This document shows, piece by piece, positions 47,366 to 60,912 of a DNA stretch of 64,000 nt. The stretch spans positions 744,001 to 808,000 of the forward strand of contig SRSI01000060.1 of the NCBI GenBank assembly GCA_005656395.1, written 5' to 3'. Made by a program: the position numbers and the translations under genes. Numbering within the stretch: position 1 is the stretch's first letter; each line of letters opens with the position of its first letter. This DNA is from Strongyloides papillosus (Eukaryota > Nematoda > Chromadorea > Rhabditida > Strongyloididae). Under the pieces are notes generated by a model. The model was not told the origin of the DNA, searched no databases, and was given only the letters and a program-made list of their open reading frames with translations.

Positions 47366-50283
47366 ATGGGACTTTTTATTAAAAGTTCACATTTTATTTT
47401 TCTAATTGTGATATCATATACCTTTATATTTAAGTCATCCAACTCTATTGAATTTACCACAACCATTGATCAAGAAAAATATTCATGTTCTAATTTTATT
47501 GACAACAACTTCGAAGATAAAGCATTAAGATCATTTTATGATATTTTAAATGATATGATAAATCAAGTATCTAAACCATTTCCACATCAAGGTATGTTTC
47601 GTTACTTTCAAATTTTTAATATAAATAACAATGTTTTCAATAGATTTAATAAGTAACGATGAGTTAGATAACATGCCAGATGGAATAATTCATTCAATTA
47701 AGAATAAAACAACAAAATGGTTACATTATAATCAAGGATGGTTAATAATATGTTTTATTTTCCTCTTTATCTCAATTATTTTTCCCTTATCCTGGATTCT
47801 TTACCGGATTTGTTCCTATTGTTGTAGATCAACAAATGAATCACAACAATCAATGAACAATTCATGTTTTCGTAAATATTTTCTTAATTTCATTCTTATC
47901 ATTCTTGTTGTTATTAAACTGTATGTTCCTTTATTTTAATTTTTAAAATTTATCATTAATCAATTATAGAGTAGTGTGTGGGTCAATATTTATGAGTTTA
48001 ATATATGCTGAGTATGGAGGTGATAAATTACCAGATCGTATAGGAGCATGCTTCAATGATCTTAGTTTGTATAAACGAAATACTGATGCTGCTTTTAGAA
48101 ATTTATTGATAGAAAATTTTAAAGAACTTAATGCTTCGTTGGTTAGGTCTATATCAAGAGGTGGTAATGATATTATTGAGAATGTTAAGAAGAACACAGG
48201 TAATAATGTATTAGATGTTATTAGAAATAAAACAGAAATTGTGAAGAGACTTGTCAGAGATTTCGAGAGTCTTCATAACTCTACAGAGGAGGCAGTTAAA
48301 GGTGTTAAGAGGCTAAAAAATGAATGGGAAAAGTTTAAAAATTTATCGAGGAAGGAGTTAATTGAGTGTGTTGAGAAGGATCAAATGCCTGAGAGTGGAG
48401 TATGTAGGATATTCAAAGATCATCTTGAAACATTACCAAACCCTATTGGAGAAGTACCAAAAAATATAGTATTGAAAGATATAATAAGGACACTTAAAGA
48501 TTTTGAAAAAATTAATCTTATTGATCATTTAAATAGAGTTGAGGCTCCATTTAACGAATTAGAGGATAAAGTTCAATCAATATTAGATAACCACAAACAT
48601 ATTGTTTTCAATAAACTAAAAATTGCTGGTGATTATTTATTTACATTAACTGAAAGAATCACTACACAACTAAGGTTACTCGACTTCAACAAATACTCGG
48701 CAGAAATTTTACATAATTTTGGTCCCGACAGCTACTATCCAGTTATCTTAAAATGGATATGGATTGGTGGTTTGATCATTGGATTTATCTATGCAATAAA
48801 TGTTTTATGTTATATGCTAGCAATTTTATATGGAACTTTTGGTAAGGAAACTGATTTTTATGAGACAGATTGTTGTAGTAAGAATACTGGTGCAAAATAT
48901 ATGGAATGGTAAGTTAACTTTAATAAAAATAAGATTATTTAAACACTTTTTTTCTAGTGGACTATGGATCTCTATTATAACAATGACTATACTTTCAATT
49001 GTAACAATTTTAATAATGTTACCAGTAACAAATACAAGTAATTTACTATGTTCACCATATAAAGATCCATTTCAAAGAAATGACATATTATCTGTAAGTT
49101 TTTTTTAACTAATCACTAATTATTTTTAAAAATAATTTTAAAAATTATTTATAGATGTTAGAACGTATTATACAAAGAACAAATCACACTGGAATTACTA
49201 ATGGTGAATTTGCTATATTACGCGAAGGTCGTATGCCTTCTGACATTATTCGTGCTTGTGGTCGTAATGAAACATTCTATAAAATGTTTGGTCTTGACAA
49301 CACATATCATTTTCTTGATCTTTCTTCTTACCGTCAAGAATTTGTCAATGTTGAGAAGGAACTAGAGCAGTATCTCCATAAAATGACTGCGCAATATGAC
49401 TTTAAAGAATATATTGATGATCAATTTAGAACAGCATTAACTGTAATACCTAATTTAAATGAGATTAATAAGTGGCAAGAATCATTAGATACTGGAATCC
49501 TTAAAGAAACATTAGAAGGAATGGATTTAACTACATACATAACAGATTTAAATTTATTCTTAAAAAATAACCCGATACCATCACCAAATATTGATGCAAT
49601 AAAAAGTTTAATGGGAAATCTTGAATTATTAGAAAAAGAGAATGCTTTACCATTAAGAAATGATATAAACAATATTGTAAAAAATATGGAAAAATTATCT
49701 TATGACTTATCACAGATTAATGTTAACTTTCAAGATTTACGTGATCGTTTAATAATGGCTCAAGCTTCTGTTGTAAAAGGTTTACGTTCTGAAATATCTA
49801 CTGCAACAAAAAGTATGATAAATATATGGAAAAATGATATTGAAGAGTACATAAGTTATATTAGACATAAGATGAATGAAGATGTAACAACATGTAAACC
49901 AATAGCTGATATAACTAGAGGAATGTATGCTTCTGTATGTAGCCAAATAATTGATCCATTAAACGGAGTATGGGCAGCTATGATGATATATCTTTTTTTG
50001 TCAATACCAATGATAATTATAAGTAGTATTGTAATTAATACATACAAAAATTCATCTAATTTTAATAATTGGAGAAAAAATAATAGACTTTTTTCACCAA
50101 AATATCATAGTCCCATTGGTCATACCTTTGCAACAGATGCCTTTGAAATAAGAAATAAAGATCCGTAAGTATAGCTATTTTTAACAATATTTTCTAATAA
50201 TTTTTAGTAATCCCTATGGAGTTCCATCTGACATTTTTAATAATCACTCAAACGTTAAAGCATATAGTGGTTATAGAAGTTAA
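47366..50283 (+). CDS. Prominin-like pentaspan membrane glycoprotein
   Basis: Six exons, 47366-47591, 47644-47920, 47970-48908, 48958-49093, 49155-50164 and 50208-50283; introns 43-61 nt; 2664 nt in frame, 887 aa, close to vertebrate prominin (about 865). Layout: signal peptide (MGLFIKSSHFIFLIVISYTF), short extracellular N-terminus, TM1 (WLIICFIFLFISIIFPLSWI), small Cys-rich cytosolic loop (CSYCC), TM2 (exon 2/3 junction), a large extracellular loop of about 260 residues, TM3 (WIWIGGLIIGFIYAINVLCY), cytosolic loop, TM4 (LWISIITMTILSIVTILIML), a second large extracellular loop with helical heptad-like sequence and Asn-X-Ser/Thr sites, TM5 (MMIYLFLSIPMIIISSIVI) and a short cytosolic tail ending YSGYRS. 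This five-span plan with two big loops is specific to prominins, which sit on plasma-membrane protrusions and bind cholesterol. Sequence identity is low, so the call rests mainly on topology. Confidence 0.85.
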
Positions 50284-52882
50284 AAAGAATTGATAATGTT
50301 TATTTTTAATTATCTTTCATCAATGATCTTTTGGTAATGTAATTACCTAATCATACAACAATAGATTCAAATGATTGAGTCATTCAAAAGATACGGTTAA
50401 ATTGTCTCAACTTTTATAATGTTAGATAATATTCAAACTAATGTATATGTAATTTCTATTTTTCATTGTTACCTTGCTTAATTGAATAATTTGTTTTTTC
50501 ATTTTTGATGTTAAATGAAATTATTTATAATGTAATTAATAAAACTTGTCCAATGTATTAAAGTAAAAGAGTTTTTTTTTAATTTTATAAATATTAGAAA
50601 ACTTTTTTTTACCTTGTATTTGTACTAAAATAAATTTTTAAAGGTAAAAATTGATAATACTATGTTTAGCACTTTTATTAAATAAATTCTATAATTCAAA
50701 ATTTACAGATCGCTGAAAAAACTAAATAAATAAACAAAATGATTATAGCTAAAAAATAATTCAATATTATAAAAGATCTCAATTCGGAGGATTTAAAAGG
50801 TATGTTAATAATAAATATTGACATAGAAAAAGTAAATCTAAAAACATAAATTAAAAAAAAGTATCATAAGAAGGTAGTTGTTAATGTAAATAATACAAAT
50901 TAAAATGTTTATAAAAATGGATAAGTAAAAAATGTCTTATTTATTCATGGATACACTTCTTTTGTCTGATAAATTGTTTATGAATTAAATTCACAAGTGT
51001 CTGATAAGTTATTTTTATATCTTCACTTATTTCTATTGCTTAAATAATTGTAACTAAATATTTGTACATGTATTTTATAAAACGAACAATATATTTTATA
51101 AACTAATATATCAAATTTATATACTTTTAGATTAATAAAATTAAAATTTTTTTCAGTTGACAGCATTTTCAACTAATTATAATGTATTATTTTTCAACTA
51201 CATATGATATATCATTTTAGAAATATCATTTTATGTTGCATTTTTTTTAAAAGCGTAAGATAAAAAAAACTTTAAGACATTAGCAAATTGCCTGTTTAAT
51301 TATAATTTTTTTTAAAAAATCTTTGAAAATATAGCATGTTTGTGCGTAAAAAAATCGTTATTGAAATTAAAGGCATTCAATCTTTTTTAGTTATATAATT
51401 TAAGGTTAGTTTTTAAACTAGTTATATCGTGGATTATTAATTGTAATGGAAAAAATTTACATTAATCTTTGAATTTAACTTTTTAATCAACTTTGCATGT
51501 CATTATACTATAAGAATAATTTTTTCACATAATTTTTTTTATAACAAGTTAAAATTTTCAAAAGGTCAATGATAAATATGACGATAAATTTAATATTTTT
51601 TTTTATATGGTAATTTATAAAGGGTTTATGTAAAATTATGTTTAGAAAGGAATTAATGTTTGTTATTATTTTTAATTATATATTTAAATACCCTTATTTA
51701 TAATCATTATCTTTTTCATGTACATAACCATAGAATAAATAGCTTTTTAAAACCATGGAAAATAGTTGGTCATTAACATTTAAAATTATTATTATTATAG
51801 ACATCATTTTAATTTTACTCTTTCCAGTTTCATATTCATTATTTTTGATCAAGGTGGAGAAAAGCAAAATATAAAAGAGAGTAGTAATATTTTAGGGCTA
51901 AAAAACAAGGTAAACTGTCTATCTAATGCGTCTTATTATTTACTTATTTTAAGTATAAATGATATTTTAAATATTTTACTAAAACTTACAAAGAATTTAG
52001 ATTTTATCATATTTTACACATTGATAAATTATTATAAATGATTTGCCTTTTAAAGGTGAAAATTATTATTTAACACATGCTTTTTATCTCCTTAATATCA
52101 TTTTATAATACTGTCAAAAATATTTATTTATTATATTGAAATTACATCGAAATGATGTGAAAAACCCGTAATACTTTAATTACTTTTTAATTTACCCTAT
52201 ATATTGAGAGTTACCTATTCGTTTATACAAATCAAATTTATCAAAAATTATAAAAATTTCTAACAATAAAATCATATATTTTGTACGATTAAAAGTGTTA
52301 GAAATTAAAATGATAAGTATACATGAATAACTTCATTCTACAAAAACTTTTTCTATAAGCGCTTTTATCATATTCTTTTTCAAAAGAGCGAAGTCAAATG
52401 AAAATTTTTAATTGTTGATACATTTTATTTTAATTTAAATATATATGATGCTTTGTTAATATAACATATTTATTCTCCAAAAATCATCCCATCTTTAACA
52501 TATTTTCAGTTGTAATAATATTTAAATAAATGATATAGAAAATACCCTATTTGCAACATCTTCGTTTTTTTTATTATTTATTGTTCAAAAAAAGAAATTT
52601 AACACTTTGATGTTTCGAAGTGATTAAAAATATTTAATCAAATGTGATATGCAATATTTACAAACAATATAATATATCTTAGTTTTGCCTTAAATTGTGA
52701 AATACATTGTACAACATTTTTATAAAAACATATCTCAATTTGTTGTTTTTCTTATTATAAAAGTTAATAAATTTTTGTTGTCATTACTTTGCATATATAA
52801 ACGATTAAATATTTATATACAGATAATTTTGTACAATCTTTATTTTATAATTTGTAGTCATTTTAAAAGATTCCAATATAAT
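50284..52882. other. Intergenic region between prominin and the SLC6 transporter
   Basis: AT-rich, no coding block seen. A TTTGTAG acceptor-like site at about 52852-52858 lies 24 nt before the SLC6 start and may be a spliced-leader or 5'-UTR acceptor. Confidence 0.5.
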
Positions 52883-54809
52883 ATGGCTCCTGGAAGTAAA
52901 CGAGAGAAGAATCATGCACCTTCTGATGAAGTTGAGATTAAATTTGTTCCAGTAAGAAATTCACCTGGTAATGGGACATTGGTACAAAAAAATGGACACA
53001 GTGAAATTGAACGAGGACAATGGACAGGACCATTTGACTTTTTGATGAGTATGATTGCATATGCCGTTGGTTTAGGTAATGTATGGCGATTCCCTTATCT
53101 TTGTTTTAAAAATGGTGGTGGTTCATTTCTCGTCGTTTATGCAATATTTTTTATCCTCGGAGCTGTACCAATCTTTATAATGGAAGTAACAGTTGGACAG
53201 TACCTTCAAAGAGGGGCTATGGAAATGTGGAATATGTGTCCAATATTTAAAGGTGTTGGTATTGGAAATGTTGTGATAGCTTTCATGTGTATAGCATATT
53301 TTTGTGTTATTGTTGCGTGGGCAATGTTTTATATGATAAGTTCATTCAACTCAACATTTCCTTGGGAAACATGTAACAACTGGTGGTAAGTCACGTTTTG
53401 TAAAAAAAAAGAATAAAATCTATAAATTTTTTAATTATCACTTACTTTTTAGGAACAATGGACAATGTATTACTGGAAAAGAGAATATTACAACACTTCA
53501 GTCACTTGTATCTAATTTAACATCGTATAACTTAAAAACAGAGACATCTGTTGAACAATTTTGGGAAAGGAGAGTTCTCCAACAAACTGATTCTATATCC
53601 GAATTTGGTGGTATTCAGTGGGAACTTTTTGGTCTTATGTTACTAGCATGGATTATTGTGTATTTCGCATTGTGGAAAGGGATTACACAAGCTCGTAAAT
53701 TTGTATATTTTTGTGCACTTTTTCCATATTTTTTACTTTTTGTTCTCCTTATTCGTGGTCTTACTTTACCTGGAGCGATGACTGGTATCTCATTTTACTT
53801 AACACCAAATATGACAAAACTCCTTGATACAACTGTTTGGAAGGATGCTGGTACGCAAGTATTTTACTCTTATGGGGTAGGTTTTGGTGCATTGATTGCT
53901 TTGGGGTCTCATAACAAATTTAATCACAATTGTTTCCGTGATGCTTTTTTAATGTGCTGCATTAATGGTTCAACAAGTATATTAGCTGGTTTTGTAGTAT
54001 TTTCTATTCTTGGATATATGTCAGTTATCGCAAATAAAGATATTGCTGAAATTGTTAAACCTGGTGTTGGTTTAGCGTTTCAAGCATACCCTGAGGTTGC
54101 CTCAAATTTACCTATGAAACAAATATGGGCTATTTTATTTTTTATGATGATCGTAATTCTTGGTTTAGACAGTCAAGTTTGTATGATGGAAGGATTATTT
54201 ACTGCTTTAGAGGATGCTTTTCCAACTGTTCTAAGAAAGCACAAAAAAGTATCTCTAGGTGTCACTTGTTTAATATTCTTTATAATTGGAATTCCAATGG
54301 TAACTTATGGTGGAGCATATTGGTTGACACTCATTGATGCATATGGTGCCTCAGGAATTGCTTTATTATTTGTTGTCTTCTTTGAAGTTGTTGGTCTTTC
54401 ATGGGGTTTTGGTGCTGATAGAATTCGTCATGCACTACACGAGATGATTGGAATTAAAACAAGCTTATTTTGGAACTTAATTTGGAAGTTTTGCGCTCCC
54501 TTAGTAACATTGTTATTGTTTATATTTTGTCTTGTCATGTACCATCCATTAAAATATCCAAACGGTGAGAGTTTCCCAGTTTGGGCAGAGGTTCTTGGTT
54601 TCATCTTATCATCTTGCTCAATGATTGTCATTCCTGGATACGCAATTTATTACTTATTTTTCAAAAAATCTGGCTTAACATTTAAAGAAAAATTACACTG
54701 TGGTCTCCATCCACCACCAAACGCTTTTGATCATATACAAAAACATTATCAACCCGGAGAGGAGATGGATTTTATTGATTCAGAACAACGGAAGAGAATT
54801 GCACTTTAA
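52883..54809 (+). CDS. snf-11: SLC6 Na+/Cl- dependent transporter, GABA-transporter type
   Basis: Two exons, 52883-53385 and 53453-54809, with a 67-nt intron (GTAAGT...TTTTAG); 1860 nt in frame, 619 aa, the normal SLC6 size. The start is MAPGSKREKNHAP; the frame is open 62 codons further up, but that part is hydrophobic low complexity and is read as leader. Twelve membrane helices fit. TM1 has AYAVGLGNVWRFPYLC with Gly where amine transporters have Asp, so the substrate is an amino acid. An extracellular loop with N-glycosylation sites (NITT, NLTS) follows TM3. TM6 has SYGVGFGALIALGSHN and TM8 has GLDSQ, the second sodium site. The nearest pattern I know is the GAT/SNF-11 group, which clears GABA from synapses; the subtype is from memory and less sure than the family. 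It converges with the receptor gene, with 245 nt between stops. Confidence 0.9.
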
Positions 54810-55054
54810 TATCATTCTCGTAAAAATTTATTATAAACTCATTTTTTTAGTTCAAAAGAAAAACGATAAAGATTCTCAAAGTATAATATTATATATCTTT
54901 TTTAATTTTAAAAAACATATATAAGATAACATTCTCTAATAAAAGATATAATAATAAATTTATATGTATAACAAAAAAATATTTAGATAAAAATGCAAAA
55001 AGGTATATTTATTTTTATTACAAACAATTATATAAAAAGTTAGTACAATTTTTA
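54810..55054. other. Shared 3' region of two convergent genes
   Basis: Only 245 nt separate the SLC6 stop (plus) from the receptor stop (minus). AATAAA/AATAAT-like signals occur in both directions, so the 3' UTRs may overlap. Confidence 0.5.
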
Positions 55055-56807
55055 CTACCCAAAAAGTTTATGACTACTCATACTATATATATTAGCTTGT
55101 CCTAAAGGTTTATTAGGGATAGAAATATTCAAAGATTCTTTTGTATCATATAAGGATGGTGCTTCTAGGATAATAAGAAAAGTTGCTACATTAAAAATTG
55201 AAAAAATAATTAAAAATAGTCTATCTAAGACCATTGCAACAAACGTCCAATCATTACTTATCTCAGCTTCCTCTTCATTATTTTGAAAATGTTTAGCAAT
55301 AAAACATATTTGTTTAAGAAGATTCATAAATATGATTTTTTCAACTTTCTTTTTGTGACTTATTTTTACTGTTTCTTCATCATTGTTGCACATTTTTTCT
55401 GTCGTTACCTTAACCTTTTCACTTATTTTGTATATTGATGGTAATTCAATGGTACTTAATGACATCTCTGGAAGTTTAAATGGAAATTGTTGAATTAATT
55501 TAGAACTAGCTGCAATTTTTTTATCTATATTATCTTCCTCCTCCTTTCTTATAAATTTTTTTCCTTTAAAAATAAAATACTTTTTATCTTTTACTTCAGT
55601 CATCTTTGGTCTTGATATAAATATTAATTTTGGTAAAATTTTTAAGAATATAGTTTTAATCCATGGAGACATTTTATGAGCAGAACCACTACGAAACCTA
55701 AAATTGACTGTAATTACGGAGACAACTGTTGATAGTGCGACAAGAATCATTGTTGTTATCAAATATCTTCCAAACATTGGAATAACTAATGACGTTGGAG
55801 GCATTATGTCAATAAGAACAAGAAAAAAGACAGTTAATGTAACTAAGATAGATATTGAGAATGTTATTTTGTGATCTGGTAAATAAAATACAAATGTTGT
55901 TAACATTGATATCAAAAAACAGGGGACTATAAGATTGCAGGTAAAAAATAATGTTTTTCTTCTCAATTCAAAATTATATGTTATATCAACGTATTTCTCA
56001 GGACCACAACAACTTGCATATAAAACTGAATGCCTTTCTGAGGTCAATGATAATAAATCCCATTCAGCAGATTTGTAGAAAAAACTTAAATCCATTCCAC
56101 GTTCAAGATATTCTATATCACTGCCATCTTTGTCTTTTAAAATTGTAACTTCTTCGCGTGGAAGTTGGCGCAAGTCAACATAAAAACCAGTATAAGACCA
56201 TGCACCAAATTTCATATTACATTTTTGTGAATCATATGGAAACCATGTTACATCAATAGGACAAAATGATTTATAAATTGCTGGTGGATGCCAAAATACT
56301 CTTCCATCATATGCTACAAGAGCATCTGTAAATATGGTTATGTCTGGATCTCCAGCAGCACTAGAAAAAAGTTATAATTTACATTACTCATGATAACATA
56401 CTTATTATACAGAACTAAATCTGGAGTCCATAAAAGGTCGCTTGGTATATGTAATGTTTTTATACCACCATATTTTTTCGGATCCCATTGCAATTTAGCA
56501 TCTATCCAATTCTATAAATAATAAAGGAAAACACTTAAAAAAATCAAAAGTATCGACGTACCATTTCAAGCCACACATTAGTTGTTAATATTTGGTTTTT
56601 CTCATCAACATCAATAATTCTTATGAGAGATGCTCCAACATGAACTAATAGTATATCAGAACTATTTTTTACAGGTCTTGGTATTTTATTATAATCATAA
56701 AGTAAATCTTCATACAATTGAGATTCAAAATTTTTTGTTTGAATGGCGAAAGATGGAATTGATAGTAGAATAAAATAAAAATATTTATCTGTCAATTTCA
56801 TTTTCAT
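55055..56807 (-). CDS. unc-38: Nicotinic acetylcholine receptor alpha-type subunit (UNC-38-like)
   Basis: Three minus-strand exons, 56807-56562, 56511-56402 and 56360-55055; introns of 50 and 41 nt; 1662 nt in frame, 553 aa. Signal peptide ([18 protein letters not shown]), ligand-binding domain with loop motifs [17 protein letters not shown] and the Cys-loop [15 protein letters not shown] (13 residues between cysteines), and the vicinal pair [10 protein letters not shown] that marks alpha subunits. Then M1 ([20 protein letters not shown]), M2 ([19 protein letters not shown]), M3, a long charged intracellular loop, and M4 ([20 protein letters not shown]). It forms cation channels opened by acetylcholine; UNC-38-type subunits help form the muscle levamisole receptor. 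The M1-M2 link reads YLPDHKITF and lacks the usual SGEK run. The alpha class is sure; the unc-38 identity is from remembered sequence pattern. Confidence 0.88.
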
Positions 56808-58285
56808 AAATTTTTATCAGTTTGTTAAAAATTTATTTATATAGAATTGACAATTTTTGCATCATGTTTTTGATTTTTGTTTTAATTTATCTTATCAAAA
56901 ATATTTTGTTATTTTTATGTCTCTATAATGAAAAATTTTTGTTATATAGGAGTATATGAAATATTCAAACAAACGATGAATAATAGGTTCTAGGAAATAA
57001 GTTTACATAGTAGAGTAAAAACAGAATTATTAAAGTGAGTAATATAATATTTAATATAAATGTTTCAAATTGTTAGGCACTACAATATTTTTCTTTTATA
57101 ATTTGTTGAATATCATTACAAAATTAAAAAAGATAATTAAATAAAAGTTTGCTTATATTATATATAAAAATAAATTATTTGTCTTTTTACTCAAAAAATA
57201 TGGTTATATAAAAAAATGAAGAAAAATTGTTGTAACAATAGCATAAGTATGAATGACTGTTTTTATAATTTTTTAACTAAATGTCTCAAGAAGAGGTTAT
57301 TGTTTATATAAGAAATAATTGTTGAGAAAGTATTTATTTAGAGAAAAAAATTTTGGTATATATGTTATACTTTAAAAATAAAATTTATTTTTTTCTACAA
57401 GAATTTATCCCACCCATTTTTGTAAAAATGATAACAATTTACATTAAGATATAATCTTCATATAAATAACATATTATTAACCAATAGATTATTTGATAGA
57501 TTTAATAGTAGTATATGGAGAAATAAAAAATTAGGAGATTTAGATAGTCGACTATAAAAGATAAACATATACAGATATATAAAGATATGCTTTCTTGAAG
57601 AAGGCACTTTTAAAATTCTGTAAAAGTACGTGAAAATTTGAAAAGAAAAGCTTTTGAAAAATGCTATTATGCTAAAGATGAAATGGAGTAGTAAAATAAA
57701 ATATTTAATCTCTATATTTATTTAAAACAATACAAAGATGGCAAAAAGTTGTTAGGGTTTAAATAGATAGATGGACAATAAAATAAGGAAAGATTAGAAA
57801 AGATCCTATCTTAATATATTACTAAAAACTTTTTCTTTAATTTACGAAATATATGAAAAGAAAAAGAAAATAAGAGAGTCCAATTATAGTAAAATAGGTT
57901 TATATAAATTTACTATTAGAAAATATTTTATACTATGTTTTCTTGATAGTACTAAAGATTAAAAATATGATTTTTTATATAAAAAGCGTAGTATTTTTTA
58001 TATAAAACGAATAGAATTATTAAGATGCTATATGGTACTTATTATTTTATTGGAGAAAAATTTAATAAAAAAATAACATTAAAAATTAAAATAAAATATT
58101 TTCACATTCCTATTTGCTTAATTATTGTTTAAGAACTAATCTTTTCTCTTGAAAGAAGAAATTAATGAAAAGGCATCGGCAAGAGGGTAGGACAACTATG
58201 TTTTTGTAAACAATTCTTCCGCATATAAGTGTTTTTTTTCGTTGCATAAATTATTAATTATCACAATGGCTTATATTATTAAATT
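56808..58285. other. AT-rich intergenic region
   Basis: No coding block seen. It contains the receptor gene promoter on its left edge and the 3' flank of the F-box-like gene on its right. Confidence 0.55.
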
Positions 58286-59381
58286 CTATCTATTCCAAAT
58301 ACTACATTGACTAATTCTCGTCTTATATATTGCCACAATGGATATTATTAAATATGGTTTATTAGGATCTTCAATAATTTTCCAAAAATCGTTGTTATTT
58401 TTTGCAATAAAAAGATGAACAAATGTACAATTTGTAGATTGTTCCTCGAAATTCGGTTCATATCTAAGACCATTCTTTGACATAATAGCATCAATATGAT
58501 AAAAAATCATTGGATTTAGATTAGTAATAGCAATTAAATCTTTTTTATACTCTTTTCCATCCATATTAACATATTGATCAACAGCAGCATTGATAAGTTT
58601 TGTCTTGAAATCAGACTCATTAACACGTAAAACCATATTAAAGCCACCTTTATTTTGATGATATAATGGTAATGCAAATTGTTCATTAATAAATTTAGTA
58701 CAACAACATTCCAGAATTTCTATTCTCCTTAAATTCGATATATTAATTTCTCCTTGAAATCCTCCTTTTTCGTTACATAAACATAACTTATTAATAAATA
58801 GATCTTTAACACTACGTAATGAAAGAATAAAATTATTTATGCTATTACGCATATCAAAACCTTCAATATGAAGATATAATGTTTTTATATTATGATTTTT
58901 AAAATTAATAAGTCTAGAAGTTAGTAAATTTAATACATTTGATTTTTTCATTAAAATAACATGAACATTTTCAACATCCTCCCAGGAAAATGAGTTAATA
59001 AAAAGTGCAATTTCTGATTCTTTGCAATTTATCTAAAATTTAATTCAAATAAATTTTGCGATTTACACTTACTTTGCTAAATGTTTTTGAAAAATTTTTT
59101 TCGCCTTCTGTTCCAATTTCAGCAACATAATGAATAACTACTTTATATTCATCTTTTACAACATTATTACTAAAGATTACTCTATGTTCAATTTGGAAAT
59201 GCTTAAGAGAAGCTTTTGAAAGAGAATTCCTATTTTTATTAATGATAAATTTAAATCTTTTACAAGTTTTTATTATAGAAGAAATATCCAAAAAATTGCA
59301 TTTTTGAAAAACAATACCAATAATTTCATCTGGTAAACCATAAAGATTAAAATACGATGACAAATCTTTATCTTCTTCCAT
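58286..59381 (-). CDS. F-box-like protein
   Basis: Two minus-strand exons, 59381-59073 and 59032-58286, with a 40-nt intron; 1056 nt in frame, 351 aa. Near the N-terminus the sequence LYGLPDEIIGIVFQKCNFLDISSIIKTCKRF follows the F-box pattern (LPxEIIxxIFxxLxxxDLxxxxxVCKRF), which binds SKP1 in SCF ubiquitin ligases. The rest has no named domain; it contains leucine-rich segments (LRSVKDLFINKLCL, ISNLRRIEILECCC) that may act as a degenerate repeat substrate-binding region, as in the large nematode F-box families. No signal peptide or membrane span. These genes evolve fast, so no orthologue is expected. Confidence 0.7.
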
Positions 59382-60511
59382 ACTTTTTTACAACACTTTT
59401 ATCCTAGAAAGATAATTAAAAAAAATAAATGAATAAGTTAATTGAGATATGTTATATATATAGTGAGACAATGATGTTCTAAGCAAAGAAAATATTTTGT
59501 CTAACAAAAAAAACAATATTATATCAGGTGCTTTTATAAGGCTTATTTAACATCTTCAAACATATTGTGATGTCATGAAAATTATATGATATCTTTGACC
59601 TATAACTTTCTTTTATAGTTATCATTAAATACATTCTTTAAAACTAAAATAATATGAATAGAATGTTTTCAAATTTGATTAAGAAGATTGAATTGAACGT
59701 GTATCAGCGAGTATATTATCAATAAAGACCAATTTTTTTATTTTTTAAAAAATAACAGCTTTATTTGATGAGAAATGAATAATAAATGGAGCTTATGTCA
59801 TTTAGATATAAAAAATGATATTTCTTATGTAAACTTGATTTTAAACAATTAGAAGAAATTTAGCTAATAATAAATAATTTAAATATCTAGAAATAATAAA
59901 AAGTTAATGTTTGCATATTTACACATATAGAGTGGACTGTAAATGGAAAATATACCTATAAGATCATTTTATTTAATAAATAAAAGCTTGGCTTTAATTA
60001 AGCAAATTAGTTCTGTAATTATTATAATTTTATTGCTCCCATAAATATTATTGAAAAATGATCATGAGGTGTAGAGTAGTTATATATTTTTGTTAATTTT
60101 AATATATCAATATCATTTAAAGAAAAGTATATACTTTCCAATCATCGCAAGATTGTAAAAAGATGTACAGAAGTGATAAAAAAAATTTTTAAAATAAAAT
60201 AGCATATGTTCATTTTGTCGTGATTAATATTTATCTTTCAAACAATTATGTGTACAGATTAGAAAAAGATAAACATAAATAGAAAATTGATAAAAAAGGA
60301 TATATTTAAAATCAAATAATGATGTGAGAAAAAAATTTGAAATTAAAAAAAGTAATCTGCGTTATAAGAAGAGAATGGGAATATTTAAATTAATTGAGAA
60401 AGTAGAAATTAATGAACGATAAAAATTTACTTGTAACACAATTTTTTTATACACATATATAAATATACATCAACCTTGTTGAGTGGCAAATGTTTCTTTG
60501 TATGTTAAATT

Positions 60512-60619
60512 TTATTTTGACTCACTCAGACCACTTTCTATTCCTTCAAATTTAATTGGCTTTTTCAAAATAGTGTACTTTTGTATTTGATTTGTTCCTT
60601 GATTAGTTATAACATTACA
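60512..60619 (-). CDS. Possible orphan terminal exon (35 residues)
   Basis: An open minus-strand frame ends at TAA 60514-60512; its peptide (TNQGTNQIQKYTILKK, then PIKFEGIESGLSESK) has balanced composition unlike the flanks. It could be the last exon of a gene with unseen upstream exons, or a relic. Confidence 0.25.
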   Translation of the reverse strand, partial: CNVITNQGTNQIQKYTILKKPIKFEGIESGLSESK

Positions 60620-60801
60620 TTAATGATATTTAATTAAAAAAGTAAGGTGGGTATAAAGTTTAAGTGACATATTAATGTGATGAATTCAATTATAATCATA
60701 TAAACATCATTCTTATTTTTATATAGCTATTACTATAAATATATGTACAGAAAACTTGAATAGGTGATACTAAAGAGAAGAAAGCAATTTTAAGATACAA
60801 A

Positions 60802-60912
60802 ATGGCATATAATTTTATTCATATTAATGAGGGTAATGAGGATAAGCAATTAAATAGAGTAAAAAGTACACTCAAGTCTAAAGAATATTTTGAGTTATTT
60901 AATAAATACTGA
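60802..60912 (+). CDS. Possible small ORF (36 aa)
   Basis: ATG 60802 to TGA 60912. The peptide MAYNFIHINEGNEDKQLN... is charged and hydrophilic, unlike the Ile/Phe/Lys noise nearby. A TGTACAG acceptor-like site lies about 50 nt upstream and could take a spliced leader. No family recognised; may be chance. Confidence 0.22.
   Translation: MAYNFIHINEGNEDKQLNRVKSTLKSKEYFELFNKY

Noticed and set aside
52697..52882. 62-codon upstream extension of the SLC6 gene
   Set aside because: In frame, but hydrophobic low complexity and absent from SLC6 proteins; an acceptor-like TTTGTAG lies before the later ATG, which fits the family start.
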